Origin: Symbiodinium natans
Taxonomy: Eukaryota > Sar > Dinophyceae > Suessiales > Symbiodiniaceae
DNA: 64,000 bases
NCBI GenBank assembly: GCA_905221605.1
Contig: CAJNDS010001113.1
Coordinates: 124,001 to 188,000 of the forward strand
Direction of reading: 5' to 3'
This document shows, piece after piece, positions 9,849 to 20,000 of this stretch. The translations under genes were made by a program, and so were the position numbers. The number at the start of each line of letters is the position of its first letter. The first letter of the stretch is position 1. The notes below the pieces were generated by a model. The model worked only from the letters and a program-made list of their open reading frames with translations, was not told the DNA's origin and did no database searches.

Positions 9849-12340
9849 ACGCTGCGATGCTGAAAGACCGTTCTGGCAACTTGACAGTGCCTGCAGCCAG
9901 GATGATACGGTGTGTGTCCTTGCAATCGATGCTGTGCCAACTCTGCTTGTGTCGACCGTGTCACAGGCGCTACAAGCACTCCACCTTCAGCGGATATCGA
10001 GGAGAGGGAAAGTTCGACTTCGTTCGAAGAACCCTGGGAGGGCTTCAACAGTGGTTTCAATCTCAACCAGGGAACATTTCCAAACAGTGTGACCTCCTTG
10101 GCTGTCAGGCCTGCAGAGGTGGCAAGCGCAATCCCGGCACAATTTTGAGAAAAACTCCAACCGCGAAAACAAAGCATGGTCGTGGAAATAATGTTGTGGT
10201 TCGTGTCTCCTACCCAAACATTCATGCTTGCTGCATGCCACGTGTTCTCTCCACTCCCGTTCTCGAGCAGGAGTTCGACGGATATCATCCGTTCACCAAG
10301 CATTCGCACAGAGCTGCCGTTCGCTGCAGAAAACTCTTGCCCTACATGCTGTCTCTTCGAGTCATCAACGTAGACTCCAAACATCTCTGCATACTTCAGA
10401 CTCAGCACTGTCACCCCTGCCCCGCTGTCCAGCAACCACCATTCCCCATCTCTCGCTTCTGCTCTCAGTCCAGCGATCACGAGTGGCTCCAGACAAACAG
10501 GCTGTTCAACAGGCAACACCGCACTCAACTGCAAACTCTCTCCTACGCTCTCGTCAGCAGCAGCGGTGTTCCAGATCTCATCTGTCCATTGCTCATCCCA
10601 ACTGTTGCTCCAGCCCTCATCCCACACAAACGCACCCCAGCCCTCATCGACCTGCGGATGCTCAGGCACTGGCGGCAAAGATTCCACTAATTCAAACATC
10701 TTTCCTTTCTTGCCCTTTCCAGGACCTTTTGCTCCCTTTTCTTTGCCCTTTGCCTTTCCTTTTCCTTTATCCTTTCCTTTTCCATCTTTGCCTTTTCCTC
10801 GTTCCTTTCCTTTCTCCTTTCCTTTTCCCTTTCCAGAGGATGAGGCTGAGCCGTGGGCTTTACTGCAATGTGCGCTGATGTGTCCTAGTTCCCCACAAGA
10901 AAAACACTTCACCTTGGACATGTCTGTGCTACAGTTTTCTGTCTTGTGATTCTTCCTACCACAACGACCACACCGTTCAGCACTTACCGCAGAAACTGAC
11001 ACATCATGCCATGCACCGTCATGCTCAGGCCATGCACACTCATACTGTCCGTCATCGTCCCATGCTGTCATATCAAACACCTCATACACTTGTTGCTTCT
11101 TTCCTGGTGACAAGTTCAGATCCAAGAAGAGTCTCTGTTGACGCTCAAAACGAAGAGCTGCACTCCGACATGACTGATACGTTTCTGCTCCCGAGTGATG
11201 CAAAACGTACTTCTTCGCTTCTTCTGGCAAGCTCCGCAGCAAAATCACAAGCATGTCTCCATCTCCGATGCTCAACCCTTGCCTGTCTAGTGCTGTTGGC
11301 AGCGTGCCCAACAGCTTGGCGTAACGTGACACCTCTATGTCGATCTTTCTGATCACATCTCCGACCATCGTAGCTGCATTCATTTCTGAACTTCTCAAGG
11401 CGAATATCCTGTGCAACAGTTCCGACCGCATCGACAAGGCCTCTGCTCTGCTGCGCAACGAAAACTGCTGAGCCAGCTGCCTAAGCAGCTCGTACCCACA
11501 GTTCACATTTCCCAAACTTCTGGCTGGATCTGCAAGAGACCCATCAAGTGGCAAACCTTCGCTGAACGCCTGTATCATGAGGGTTGCCCTAGCATGGTCC
11601 AAGAAAGCTGCTTTCAACAAGCCATACAGCCTCACCGACCGTGTCTTCTGCTCTTCATTCAACGAATGTTGCCAAATCGTATCTGGCCAACGCACACACA
11701 TGCCTATCTCTTCTGCAAACACAACGCTCGCCAACGCTGCCCAACTTTGAAGCGACACTACGTAGTCTGCAAACCCAGCAACCTCTTGCTCACGCGTGCT
11801 CCACTTCTCTGCATGGGTCACAGGAGGCTGACCCAACCATTTCTCAGATCGCGAAAACACATCTCGTGACTCAAAGCTTTGCGTCATGCCAGCCTGCATA
11901 CCAGCTCCAGGAAGCACACCCGACGTTTGTGGCATGAACTGCTCTCGCCTAGGTCCTACAGGTACTGGCACCGGTCCAAACTGCCCAGGCACTCCACGTG
12001 CCTGCATTCCAAGTTGCTCCTGTAGCGCCGTTTGCGCCGCTTGAGCTTGCTGTGGTGACATCATGCTGATGAGCTGCTGCATCTGGACCAAAACGTCCTG
12101 ACCAGCCATGCCTTGCCGCACTGGAACTGCCGACTGTGTGCCGCACGCACCTGCGCTCACAGCCCCGATGCCTGCTTGTCTTCCTGCCATCCCCCCACTC
12201 AGAGAGGACAACTCACTGTCAATTCCCCCAGCTGGAACCGGCGGAAACTGACACGCATGTGCCTGCATGCTCACGTACTGTTGCGCCTGCTGCACTGCTT
12301 GCTGTCTGGCTTGCTGCTGCTGTTGCAAGTACGCCCCCAT
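9845..12340 (-). CDS. gag: Copia Gag-protease with the integrase zinc-finger start
   Basis: An 831-residue frame from an ATG followed by a Q-rich N-terminus. The capsid-like helical region covers about 190-430. Two CCHC zinc knuckles follow, CGRCGRKNHKTENC (from 457) and CFSCGELGHISAHC (from about 479), then a Lys/Gly-rich RNA-binding tail (about 500-547). The aspartic protease signature WWLLDSGAG has its catalytic Asp near 638. The pre-integrase HHCC finger (HRLQGH...CRHC, from about 804) is the last feature before the stop. The integrase core continues in the -1 frame. Just upstream, 12341-12452 is open in another frame and also looks coding (MREAWQVDQRRL...), so the true Gag N-terminus may lie there, disrupted by a frame change. 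Confidence 0.93.
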   Translation of the reverse strand: MGAYLQQQQQARQQAVQQAQQYVSMQAHACQFPPVPAGGIDSELSSLSGGMAGRQAGIGAVSAGACGTQSAVPVRQGMAGQDVLVQMQQLISMMSPQQAQAAQTALQEQLGMQARGVPGQFGPVPVPVGPRREQFMPQTSGVLPGAGMQAGMTQSFESRDVFSRSEKWLGQPPVTHAEKWSTREQEVAGFADYVVSLQSWAALASVVFAEEIGMCVRWPDTIWQHSLNEEQKTRSVRLYGLLKAAFLDHARATLMIQAFSEGLPLDGSLADPARSLGNVNCGYELLRQLAQQFSLRSRAEALSMRSELLHRIFALRSSEMNAATMVGDVIRKIDIEVSRYAKLLGTLPTALDRQGLSIGDGDMLVILLRSLPEEAKKYVLHHSGAETYQSCRSAALRFERQQRLFLDLNLSPGKKQQVYEVFDMTAWDDDGQYECAWPEHDGAWHDVSVSAVSAERCGRCGRKNHKTENCSTDMSKVKCFSCGELGHISAHCSKAHGSASSSGKGKGKEKGKERGKGKDGKGKDKGKGKAKGKEKGAKGPGKGKKGKMFELVESLPPVPEHPQVDEGWGAFVWDEGWSNSWDEQWTDEIWNTAAADESVGESLQLSAVLPVEQPVCLEPLVIAGLRAEARDGEWWLLDSGAGVTVLSLKYAEMFGVYVDDSKRQHVGQEFSAANGSSVRMLGERMISVELLLENGSGENTWHAASMNVWVGDTNHNIISTTMLCFRGWSFSQNCAGIALATSAGLTAKEVTLFGNVPWLRLKPLLKPSQGSSNEVELSLSSISAEGGVLVAPVTRSTQAELAQHRLQGHTPYHPGCRHCQVARTVFQHRSV

Positions 12341-12482
12341 GGGTCTGAGCTTTGCCCCGGAGTCTCAACACCCTGGCCTCTACTTCTACCGTCCCTAAGA
12401 CCTTGCTCAAGTCTGTCAGGCGACGCTGGTCCACTTGCCATGCTTCACGCACAACACGTGGCTCTTTCCTTTAGGCCAAGGC

Positions 12483-12505
12483 GTTCTAGCAGCGCTCCGC
12501 TACCA
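12483..12505 (-). promoter_or_regulatory. Primer-binding site of element 1
   Basis: The sense strand directly after the 5' LTR reads TGGTAGCGGAGCGCTGCTAG. A TGG start is expected for pairing with a tRNA 3' CCA end. It resembles the initiator-Met-type sites common in copia elements, but the tRNA was not identified. Confidence 0.7.
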
Positions 12506-12821
12506 TGTAAAAGTTTCTAAACAGCACAAACCCAACTTACACACAGCTTCGCACTTGCACAGCACTTTCTCACACAAAGCGACGTGCAGTTGTCCTGCCT
12601 TCGTAGTGCTTTCTCAGCTCTCTTGACCTTGAGCCAAAAGTCAAAAGTAAAACTGGAAAAACCCAGTTGACGCCACCTACGCAAGCTCACTTCTCCTACA
12701 AAACAAAATCTCAAGGAAAAACATGCTCGACTGTTCAGAGAAGACCTGTACGTCCCGGACATACAGTAAGCACGTCAAACATGCGCCTTGGCCAAAAGGC
12801 ATCCCGCAGACGTGTCTATAC
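12505..12821 (-). repeat. 5' LTR of element 1
   Basis: Partner of 4438-4755. The same spliced-leader-like 12-mer is present at 12628-12639 on the minus strand. The outer edge is followed directly by TTGAA. Confidence 0.9.
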
Positions 12822-12826
12822 TTGAA
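12822..12826. repeat. Target-site duplication of element 1, right copy
   Basis: TTGAA, matching 4433-4437. Confidence 0.75.
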
Positions 12827-12869
12827 TGGAAACTCTTCAGCCCTAAACCCAAAGGGAACCATCACTACA

Positions 12870-12911
12870 GATGTTCCCCCTACACAAACAGTCCTTGATC
12901 ATCGTACCCCC
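12870..12911. repeat. Half copy of inverted-repeat family 1
   Basis: The sequence GATGTTCCCCCTACACAAAC and what follows match the left arm of the small inverted-repeat elements at 28570, 33977 and 56343. No right arm is present. The LTR of element 2 starts 12 bp beyond it, so the rest was probably removed or displaced. Confidence 0.6.
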
Positions 12912-12923
12912 GAGTTGATAAGA

Positions 12924-13230
12924 ACGTGAAAAAACGAAGGTCCCTCTGGTACCTTTTCCCTTGAAAGCACGAACCCTGACCTCTCACACAAGTGCGGACA
13001 GCTCTCTCTTTTTCACAGTCAGAGCCACTTGAGCCAAAAGTCACGAAGTGCACAAACTAAACGAATTCTCTCTTGTGATCTTAAACTCAGCTTCAGAACG
13101 AAGTTCCTACACACTGCACACTCACTTTAAATAGCGTATTGGGCAAAAACACACTCGTATGATTTCCTTGGAAATCAACGAGGCATAAACCATCGAGGAT
13201 GGGATCACACGGATTCCCAATCACTCCGAA
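12924..13230 (-). repeat. 3' LTR of element 2
   Basis: Direct repeat of 22375-22678. It contains TTTTGGCTCAAG at 13028-13039 on the minus strand. The terminal bases are uncertain by about three. Confidence 0.88.
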
Positions 13231-14035
13231 GCAAAACAAACCTATACAAGCTGATCCAAAACATGACAAAAACATCAATGATCAGCCACAATCTTCCACC
13301 CCCCGCATTTTGCTGAGGGTTCATGTCAAAGATCTGAAGTCCAAGCCCAGCTCGGCACTTCAACACTAAGGGGATGCCCTGGCCACATTCCCTTGGTGCG
13401 TACTCGCCACCAAACGAAACAAACAACACACCAGTCGATCTCTGACATCAAACTTAAAACTCATGCAAGATCCCACCATCAGGCAGGTTGTCCTGGGTCC
13501 ACATCACTGGTAACCCAAGAGTTCGTTGTCCAAACACGTGAAAAACGAATTAAACTTGCATCCACCTGCACTGGGGCAGGGTTGTCTTGGAACGAATCCA
13601 AGAGTTCGTGGTGACAAACACGTGAAAACGAATTAATGCAAGCTTCAGATGTTTCCCACTCAGCACTCGACCTTGTCGTGGTACTCCTCCTCAGTCTCGC
13701 ATCTTCCAGGTCACCAAACTCACCAACTAGCATCGGCTAGCTGATCCTTCAAGAAAAGATTGGCTTCATAGTTTCGCTTCTTCCAGCGTACCATCAGCCA
13801 AAAACGTCTTCAGAGGTGGCAATCAGACGCCTTGCAGAAGGGGCTATAGAGTCCCTCGTTGAGTTTCATCATCATTTTGCCTCCTCTTTGCAAACTTCTC
13901 ATGCACTGAAACAAGGGCTCACACTAACCAGAAAAATCGCGGGCGCTCCATGGCGGCAACGCGGCCATGGCTTCCAAAAAATGGCTGCGGGTTTCACTCA
14001 CCCACCCAACCACTGAGATCACTTAGCATCTCAGT
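13231..14035 (-). other. 3' non-coding region of element 2 with an internal tandem repeat
   Basis: About 800 bp between the gag-pol stop and the 3' LTR without a convincing ORF. Positions 13488-13646 hold two imperfect copies of a ~75-bp unit. Each runs from GGTTGTC through AAGAGTTCGT to CACGTGAAAA, and the end of each resembles the LTR terminus ACGTGAAAAAACGA. Confidence 0.6.
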
Positions 14036-17000
14036 TCATTCTTCATCCTCTTCGCCCTTCTTCTCGCCAGCTCCAGTTGACTCCATCAACTTGGCGCGGC
14101 GCTCCTTGGCGGCTTCCTTCATCTCCGCCAACTCAGCCGTCCTCGTTTCCATCACCACATCCTGCGAAGATCGGCTAGGCTCAGCTGGCGTCTCCGCAGG
14201 CCTCTCAGTTGGCTGGTCTCCAACCTTTCTCTTCTTCTCTTCCAACATCAGCTCCAAATCGGCAACACTAAAGCTTGCCTTCACACGCTCAGCAATCTGC
14301 GCGATAGCTGCTGCATCCAACTCAGATGGTACAACTGACACAGGCGAGCGAACCGCTTCGCCTTCCAGCTTTGCTCTCTTAGCAGCTTCTTCCTCGGCAG
14401 CTGACAGGTCGGCGATGCGCTTGCGCTTTCGCTCAGCTTCCTCGAACTCTCGGTCTTGCTGTTCCGCTGCAGCCTTGAGGATCCGCTTCAGGTCCTTTTC
14501 CTCCTTCTCGAGTTTCCCAACATTCTCACCCATGATCCCAAAGGCTTGCTGCCACATGTCGGCAGGCAACGTCAAGTTGAACCTCACCACATAGTCGGTC
14601 GGCAAGTGCCACTTACACTTGCAGATCCACACAACACCGCTTCGAGTCTCACTCGCAACCACCTTCTTCCAGCTTGCCGCCCTCTGCGTGTCGGTGATCT
14701 CCTCTTTCTTTTTCTCCAGGTCCTCCAAGAATCCTGCAACAGACTCCATCACGGATCTGTAGTGGCTGTAGGCCACAAACGACCACTTGGGGACTGGTCT
14801 CTCCCTCAGCTCCGGCTCGTGAATCCGAAGTGTATCACACGACAACATCGAAATCACTCGCACTCGCTCCACCAGTTCCTTAAACACCAAGGATCCTTCC
14901 TTTGCACTTCTCTTCCAGCGCAACACCCATGGGGGATAATACGAGCTCTCAGCTTCATCCTCCATGATCCTCTCTGCTCCCAAAATGGGTAGCATGCACA
15001 ACAGATCCACCATCCGCAAGACTCCGAGGTCCTGGTGCTCACCCAGAAGCAAAACAGGGATTATCCCTTTTCTCTTCAAGTACCTCACGAAGCTCAACAT
15101 CGCCAGGCCACACGTTCCCGGCGGCACTTCCATGTACAGTCCTCCTTCATTCACTGCCATCTCCCAGATGATGGCCTTGCCACCAATCTGTCCACGGACA
15201 TCCAAGATTCCGAAGATCTTCGTGGGTTTCTCCTGTAGCTCACACACCTCCTGGATGGGCTTCACCAGCTTCTCGTATGAGCTTTGATAGCGCAACATAT
15301 CCTTGTCGGATAGCGTGCCTATCACGTCCTTGAGCTCTAGCTCATCCACTGGAGTTCCGCGCCGGCAGATACTCCATGACACATCACCGAACCACTTCGG
15401 CGGCTCTGGATCCGCCAGCTCCGGAAACACGTCGACCATCCGTTCAATCACCTTCGGCATGGCCTTGGGTTTCGGTGCAGCTTGGCCTGAGCCTCGGCTT
15501 TCACCTTTATCACCCCTTTTTCCAGCAGCTCGGCGCTCCTTCTCTGCCTCTCGGAGATGGAATGCATGGCTTGCATCCGTGCCAGAGACTGTCACAGTCT
15601 GTTTGCACTTTTCGCACTTGGGCTTGCCACTTTCATCCCAGCTCAACCCGGCAGCATGCTCGGATCTGAACAACCATTTGCAAACCTTACACCAAAAGGG
15701 GCTTTTCATCTCAGCACCCTGCTCACCCTTCCTGCTGTCTTCAGCTGCCATTTTCCTGTCCTTCACCAAAGGTACAGGCTCCAGGCTAGGGCTAGCTTCC
15801 GTGGTGCTTGAACCAAAGCTTTTGCGGGTGGACCATAAATCCATTTCTTGAACCTCAGGGGAAGAGTCTTCACGAAGGGTTTCGGGACTTCTAAGGTGGA
15901 AATTTTCAAAAACTTCACCACACTTTTTCACACTTTTCAACGATCCAACTTGCTCCACACTGCATCCAGTTGCCTCGGCACACTGGTATGCCTGAACTCC
16001 AACCCTTGGTCGGATTCCACAGATCCTCCACACCTGCTGCACATCTTCACCAGGGTATATACCCATAGCTTGCTGGTGCTGACAGAATGTCACTTGACTC
16101 AAGCACTTTGTAAGAACGTCAGCGATCATTCCCGCTGTCGGGCACCAAATGACCTTCAAGGTCTGAGCTTCCTGTATCCGCTCCTGAAGATAGCAGACAG
16201 CGATGTCTAAGTGGCGAACTCGCCTACTCAACCCACGGTTTAGCAAAACCGCTCTCGCTGAGGAACTGTCAGTGTGCAATCGGATCGTGACATCTGACTC
16301 GGCCAACTGACCGATCAAAGTCGCAAGTCCCTCACTCTCCTGTACCGCAGTCAAGATGGCTCTCAACTCGGCTTCACAAGAACTCAGCGATACACACCCT
16401 TGAACTCGAGAGATTCCCTTGATCAGGCATCCTCTATAAAAGATGGCTATGCCCGACACAGATCTTCGTCCTAACGACGCTTGGGGTGCCCAACTGGCAT
16501 CCGCATACACTTCCAGCTGCGCCGGCCCACTGTCTGGTACATTCCCATCAGGGCCAAAGTACTGCCATGCATGGTATTGTCCCTTTAGGAACCTAATCAC
16601 TTGTCGCAATGCTTGCTCAAAGCATGCTGTTGGCTTGGACTGTCCTTGCGAAAGAATGGACATCCACCTACTCAGGTCAGGTCTCGACTGACCCCACCAT
16701 GCAATCCGGCCAAGTACTGCTCTGTACCTCGCAGCTGCAGTGTCACTCAACTCAGGATCCGAACCACTTGCTCTGCCCTTCTCGACCGTTTTCACGATGT
16801 CCGGAGGAGCAGTAACCACCTTCAGGTCCTTACAGAACTCTGTCTCGAACAGGGCATCTAAGTATGCCGGGGGCACTCGCATCCTGAGATGACTCCCTTG
16901 TCTCTCAATCTCTCGCCCCAAAAAGGTGATCTTTCCACCAGTGGAAGTGATTCGACCCGTTTCCTTGATCTTCAACTCTCCGTTCAGGGTGTCGGTCACC

Positions 17001-20000
17001 AACCGAATGGCATCTCTAGTGCCACACAGAATCAAATCGTCCACATAGCACAACATGAGGAATCTTTTCCCTCTCACAGTGCCCTCGAAGACGGAAGGTT
17101 CCGTTGGGCATTGCTTCAACCCAACTTTCTTCACAACTGTCGCCAGCTTCAAGTTCCAAGCTTTGGCGGCAACTCTCAAACCATTCATGGCTTGATCCAG
17201 AATCATAAACACCGGGACATAATAGTCCTTGCAGGCGGAAACATCCTTGGGCAATTGGATAATCGCCTTCGATCCTTTCGGAAGGGGGGAATGCAAGAAT
17301 GCAGTGCTAACATCCAAAGTTGCGATATCCATAGCATCTACCGAAGCAATGGCCAAAAGCGTCCGTAACGCTTCTAAAGAAGGAGTCGTAGCACTCAGTC
17401 CTAAAGATGATGCTGTGCTCCCCTTTGCGATGTCTTGCACCACACACCGAGCTCTCACAGCTTCCTTGCCATTCACCACCTTTGGGCCTATGACCCATCG
17501 GGTTGGGATGATCTTTATCCCATGCTGACGAGCAAACTTCTGAGCCTCGTCTGCTCCAACCACTCTCCCTGCTTTGTGAGCAGTCATACTCTGCAGCTCA
17601 GTTCGCCGGCCTTCCACTGTTTTATCCACATCTAATGGACATCCATCTATCTCAGACAGAACACTCGTGGGTCTTGCCAGCCAAACTTGGGATCCACACA
17701 CCTTCATGGACTCCGGGAAAGTGCTATTCTTGTTGAGCAGAATCGAATTGGTCACATGTACCAACTTCGGACTCTCGTCACTGCTTACCATTTTAATAGG
17801 ACCTTGAGGCACATCGAGTCTTGGGTCTAAACAAATACGATTGATCAGCCGGGGAACTCGATTGGACTCATCTGGAACTGAGTTCACATCTGAAGTTAAA
17901 CTCTCTAAACGCCGGGGAACTCGACTGGACTCATTTGGAACTGAATCCACATCCATTTGAGGTTTTTCTTCTTCCATTGGGATCGCTTCATCCTCAGCGG
18001 GAGTTTCTCCTTCGAAGTATCCAGGTTCCATTGCCTCATCTGGAATCCCTTGGTAAGGCAAACTTGGATCCTCAAAATCCTCCATGTCAACATCCACAAC
18101 TTCTGTCGCAGGTGTTGGGACGCTTTGCCTCTCCTCCAACTTGGGATCTGGTCGACTCTCATAGGTGATCTTCGGGCGTTTCAGGAGTGAAGGCTCACTT
18201 CCAGACTCCATCACCCCCGCATCCTTTGAGCTTCTCTGGTCCATTTTTGGAGTTTCCTCTGTTGGTTCTTTCGATTCCAACCGTTGTCGTTGAGCTTTCA
18301 ACCAATCATCATACCGTTTTCGGCATTCAGCATTGTGGTTGGCTTTTCCTCTTTTTGGACCACACGCAGGACAGTTCGCTGTGCCACCATGTTCCTTCAC
18401 CCATGCAGCTGGAGGTCCAACTTTGCTCATGTCTGTGGTCGGTCCATCAGACACTCGGCCCTCAAAGGCCTTGTCCGCTTCACCTTCAATCCGATCGGGC
18501 ACACCATCCTCTTTCTCCTTCAGAATCGGGGGAGCCAATGTATCCGATGGATCATGCTCCTTGAGCAAATGTTGACAATGCTCCAACCCAATCTTCAACG
18601 GAACGATGTGCTTGATGGACTTTGCTCGAAAGTGTTTTGGACAACCATCCACCATGGCACTCACAACATGAGTCAAGCCACCAACTTCAGGGTACACATA
18701 GGCTGCTTCCACAAACCGGGAGAGCGCCGTGGTTTTCATCGAATCCGGTAGCTCAGCCAGAACTGTAGCACCTATCAACGACGATCCACACTCATGGAGG
18801 GATCTCTGTAGTACCAACTCCTGGGGTGATTTCTTCCCATCAAAGGCAGCTGCATGGTGATTGTGCATTGCAGCACAGTAAATCAGACCAAACTCAAACG
18901 CTCGAGGACTTCTCTTCAAGTCAAAGCCCTGCGCTCGTAGATCCAACCTCACCGTGCTGAACAACTCCTTGAGTGTTCTCACTGCCCTTTCCACACCACC
19001 AACCGCTTCATGTCCCTGCGGAGGTGCTCTTTGGGTCACAATCCTAATCCCCAGATTGGCTCTCTTGATGAGGGCGCTCACCGCTGTCTCGCTGTCTGTC
19101 CTCAACAGTACAGCAGACCCTGCAATGTCCAGTCCGAAAGCATTCATCCAATAACGAATCCAGCTGGAGGTATTGTCAGCATTGGTCCCTACCAACAGAC
19201 ATCCAATCATTCTGGTTGACATTTCAGTCATGACCAGTACTTTCATGTTGGGAGCCGTCGGCTGGTCTTTCGCAAAAGTACCAGTTACCAGGTTGATGAA
19301 GCAGAAATCTGCTTGCAACGCCACGGGTCGGTCTTGAGCATCCTTGGTCCGACGATGCTGGGTTGTTCCTCTTGTCATCCGACAATGAGGACATTCGGAC
19401 GAAAAAGGAATGTGGCCTCGCATCCGATGCAGCTCCATTTCTTCTTGCTTTTTCTTGGTCATTGACTGCACTGACTGCATCTGATCAACCTCCATCGGTC
19501 GTTGGCCATCATCCACATCCATGGGTCGAACCTCAGTTCTTCCAAAGGTTACTTTCTTTCGCTTTCCAGCATCACCTTGCAGGTAGATCCAAGGACATCC
19601 AGCCCAGGATACTCCATATCCCATGACTCCTTTCTTCTCGTGTCGCAGCGAAATCTCTCTTCGAGTGAACTTCACTTCCCAACCAGTATTCACCATCTGC
19701 TCGGTGCTCAAGATGTTGTGAGCCACATCTGCTACAACTCCAGTCACACACACCGATGTCAAACCAAGATACTGCTTTCCTTCATACATAGGCAGCAAGG
19801 CTCGGATGCGAACTCGCTCGAAGACATTCACCGGGGTATCGTTGGCTGCTGAGTACCTCTCATTAGGTCCCAACGCCTTCCGATCCAAGATCTGGAACTC
19901 ATCCAAGTATCTTTTCGCAATCACAGTCACCGATGCTCCTGAGTCAATCAACCACCATTTGCTTGCATCATCCTTTTCCATGCTTTTGACTTGATTCATC

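Larger units (their letters stand above)
4438..12821 (-). mobile_element. Complete Ty1/copia-type LTR retrotransposon (element 1)
   Basis: A minus-strand element of about 8.4 kb. From its 5' end it has an LTR, a primer-binding site, gag plus protease, integrase plus reverse transcriptase plus RNase H, a membrane-protein ORF, a purine-rich tract and the second LTR. Integrase precedes reverse transcriptase, the copia order. The LTRs differ at about four positions in 317, and a 5-bp TTGAA repeat flanks the element, so insertion is recent. The only coding defect seen is the frame change between gag-pro and pol at 9845-9848. Element 2 begins about 100 bp away. Confidence 0.95.

Noticed and set aside
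13488-13646. Solo LTR or third retroelement in the 3' region of element 2
   Set aside because: Only the short ACGTGAAAA-type end resembles the LTR; the rest is a local tandem repeat.
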